Source of the DNA: Panagrolaimus kolymaensis
Taxonomy: Eukaryota; Nematoda; Chromadorea; Rhabditida; Panagrolaimidae
DNA length: 64,000 nt
Direction of reading: 5' to 3'
NCBI GenBank assembly: GCA_028622995.1
Contig: JAJQJQ010000011.1
Location: 3,596,001 to 3,660,000 of the forward strand
Shown here: positions 62,040 to 64,000 of the stretch, in pieces
Numbering within the stretch: the stretch's first letter is position 1
How the letters are laid out: every line of letters begins with the position of its first letter
Notes under the pieces: generated by a model
Told to the model about the DNA's origin: nothing
Databases searched by the model: none
The model's input: the letters and a program-made list of their open reading frames with translations, nothing else
Translations under genes and position numbers: made by a program

Positions 62040-64000
62040 TTTAGTTTAACTAATTATTCCTCATACCGCTGCAACTTCTGGAAGTCAATAAGAAATAGAG
62101 ATATTTTTTATGAATTCTAAAGACAAAACGAAGCAAAACAGCACGAAGAAGACCAACAAAGGTATCAATTATTTGAGAAAAAATGAGATTAGGTGTTTAA
62201 ACAATATTTGTGAGGTCAATGATATCTTTTTTATGGTCAAATAAACCTCATAAACCGATAGTCAAATAAACAAAACTTGTATTAGATAGAAATTTAACTG
62301 ACTATTAATAATTTTGAAGAAAATAACTTATAAAATGGAACTTCTCCAATTATAAACCTTATTAAATTACTTTAACTCAAAAAACTCTATAAACATAATT
62401 TCTAAAAATAATTGAAAAGACAAGAATGGATACTATTTTAAAATTTTTCAGAAAGAGAACGATTATCTCGCGCACTAAAAAAATCAAAACTGAAAAAATA
62501 GAGTAAAAAAGGCAGAAGAGAAGATTGCATAACGTTTTTTTGTGCCAATGTCAAGAAAGGAAGGACAATGCAAATTTATTTGTGTTGTTGTTTGAAAATT
62601 TAACAACATGGAAAAAAGCAATCCCGTAAATTATTTATTGTTTGACCAAATTTCTGGTCACCACCTCAACATGCAAAAAAAGAATAAGAAAAAAAATTAA
62701 CGTACGCTGCTCGAAGGTTAATGGCAACGAAGTCACTCGAGGATAGAAGAGGAGAAAAAAAACTGAAAGCGATATATTTTTCTTCTTATATTTGTGACAA
62801 TGACAATGGCAAATAAGAAGGAAGAAATAAAAAAAATAATAGATTGAAACAGTATCGTTGCAAAAAAATACAACGATCACGAACGGCTACTTCTTCTTCT
62901 TCTGACTGCTGTTGTTGGCTGTCGTCGCCTTGGAACCACCTGCTGAGGATCTCCGGAAGGAAACAAGAAAAAAGAAAATTCAAAGTTGAAAAAACGGAAC
63001 TAAAAGAATTTTTTGAGGAAAAAACCAAATATTTTTAAATGAAAATGAAAAATGGTCATATACTTCAGAAAAAAGTTTTTCTTTAATGTTGAAAAAAAAT
63101 TAAGAGAAGTAAATAAAATTAATCCGCCGTCTGTCTTGTAGAATCCCGCCAAAATAAAAGAGGAAGTTAAAAGCGATGATCATTATTTTGATGTCATAAA
63201 AAAGTTTTGATTTTCGCCAAAAATAATAGTAAAGCGCAAAATGGCACAAGTTTATGGCCTTCAAGAAACAAATATTTTTATGTTTTTTTCAAAAAGCTTG
63301 TGAAGGCAGGTAAATGCCGAAATTTGAGGTCATTGTTATTAAATACGCGTCTTCTACAATATTCCTTAAAACACAAAATATAAAAAAAATACCTAAAAAC
63401 AACGCCTTAAAAAGCAATAAAATATTCGAATGAAAGTTTTTAACTTTAAAAAAATGTGCGATTGCAATTGCCTCTTCAACTCTCTTTTTTTCAGATGATG
63501 AATCAGTTTCTTTGCGGTCGTTAAGTAAGTGGGAGGTGATGATGATCATTACTTGGTTTCGTATGACAACTTTTTTAGCAAAGAAAAAACTTCATCTAAG
63601 GAATGTTGATGAAAAAGAGTAAAATTACAAACTTCTTCAAATCTTTCATTTTAATTATGCAACTTTTGAGTAATCTTAGTTTCAGAGACCGAATAACCGG
63701 GATATTGGAGGATTTAAAAAATCCTTAAAAGAATTTATACGGATTCTAAAGTTAAAAATTGCAATTAAAAACGGAACAAGTAAAAAAGAGGGCAACGCCT
63801 AAAAACAGTGACCAGCATGAATGTGTTTTACATCAAATTTTAACCATAAAAAAGGAATTTTATTATCATTTTCTTTTCAATGGTCCAAATTTAGAATAAA
63901 GAAGAAGAAGTTCCAATAAAAAGCATACATAAAAGACAGCATCGATAAGCCCTCAACTTTTCACACAAAAATGTATCGCCTTTTCAACGACCTTTTGTTT
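62040..64000. other. Upstream region of the Rap-GAP gene
   Basis: About 2 kb of A/T-rich DNA to the window end. No ORF here has coding support. GC-richer blocks at about 62700-62740 and 62885-62960 (GAACGGCTACTTCTTCTTC, CCACCTGCTGAGGATCTCC) may be regulatory. An upstream noncoding exon of the Rap-GAP or the end of a neighbouring gene cannot be excluded. Confidence 0.35.

Overview
The window reads as nuclear DNA from a nematode. Genes are compact and split by many short introns, mostly 45-60 bp, with GT donors and strongly T-rich acceptors (TTTTTAG or TTTCAG). A T-rich AG sits a few to a few tens of bases before most start codons, as expected for spliced-leader trans-splicing. CCT-2 and GPB-1 match the nematode forms almost residue for residue. 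The sequence is strongly A+T-rich with many A and T runs. I cannot name the species; a clade IV-type nematode is a guess. I see no rRNA, tRNA, spliced-leader RNA gene or CRISPR array.

Layout. 0-2.1 kb (+): chaperonin subunit CCT-2. 3.3-8.6 kb (-): a small F-box protein and REV3, the catalytic subunit of DNA polymerase zeta. 9.3-10.2 kb (-): a DUSP19-like phosphatase, divergent from CCDC174-like and EMC3 (+, 10.4-12.7 kb). 14.5-17.2 kb (-): G protein beta subunit GPB-1, with a stem-loop four bases before its start codon. 17.3-22.9 kb: a long gene-free stretch. 22.9-23.4 kb (-): a Gln/His/Asn-rich small protein. 23.5-26.5 kb: a cluster of inverted repeats, including two GAA-triloop hairpins, a 176-bp foldback and an 838-bp element with identical 153-bp inverted termini. 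26.9-28.3 kb (+): a secreted Cys/Pro-rich, probably GPI-anchored protein. 28.7-32.8 kb (+): HGH1 and the spliceosomal helicase DDX23/PRP28. 32.9-34.7 kb (-): an M14 carboxypeptidase. 36.5-37.2 kb (-): a C2H2 zinc-finger protein. 37.9-41.3 kb (+): CARM1/PRMT4 and a membrane-anchored gamma-glutamylcyclotransferase. 41.5-42.7 kb (-): a cofactor C-domain protein and a small mitochondrial membrane protein. 44.7-47.5 kb (-): a cytochrome P450. 47.8-50.3 kb (+): an LDL-receptor class A protein and a secreted glutathione peroxidase. 50.5-52.3 kb (-): eIF3 subunit L. 52.9-57.7 kb (+): WASH1, PIG-P and the mitochondrial GTPase NOA1, the last two overlapping in different frames. 58.4-62.0 kb (-): a Rap GTPase-activating protein.

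Most genes are conserved housekeeping genes for folding, translation, splicing, DNA damage tolerance, membrane insertion, GPI synthesis and signalling. Several lie head to tail with short gaps and own 3' splice-like sites, which suggests operons: REV3/F-box, CCDC174/EMC3, HGH1/DDX23, CARM1/GGCT, mitochondrial protein/cofactor C, and WASH1/PIG-P/NOA1. The most unusual points are the out-of-frame PIG-P/NOA1 overlap, the gpb-1 leader hairpin, the inverted-repeat cluster, and GC-AG introns in otherwise ordinary genes. Exon joins were made by hand and checked for frame; no alignment or folding program was run.
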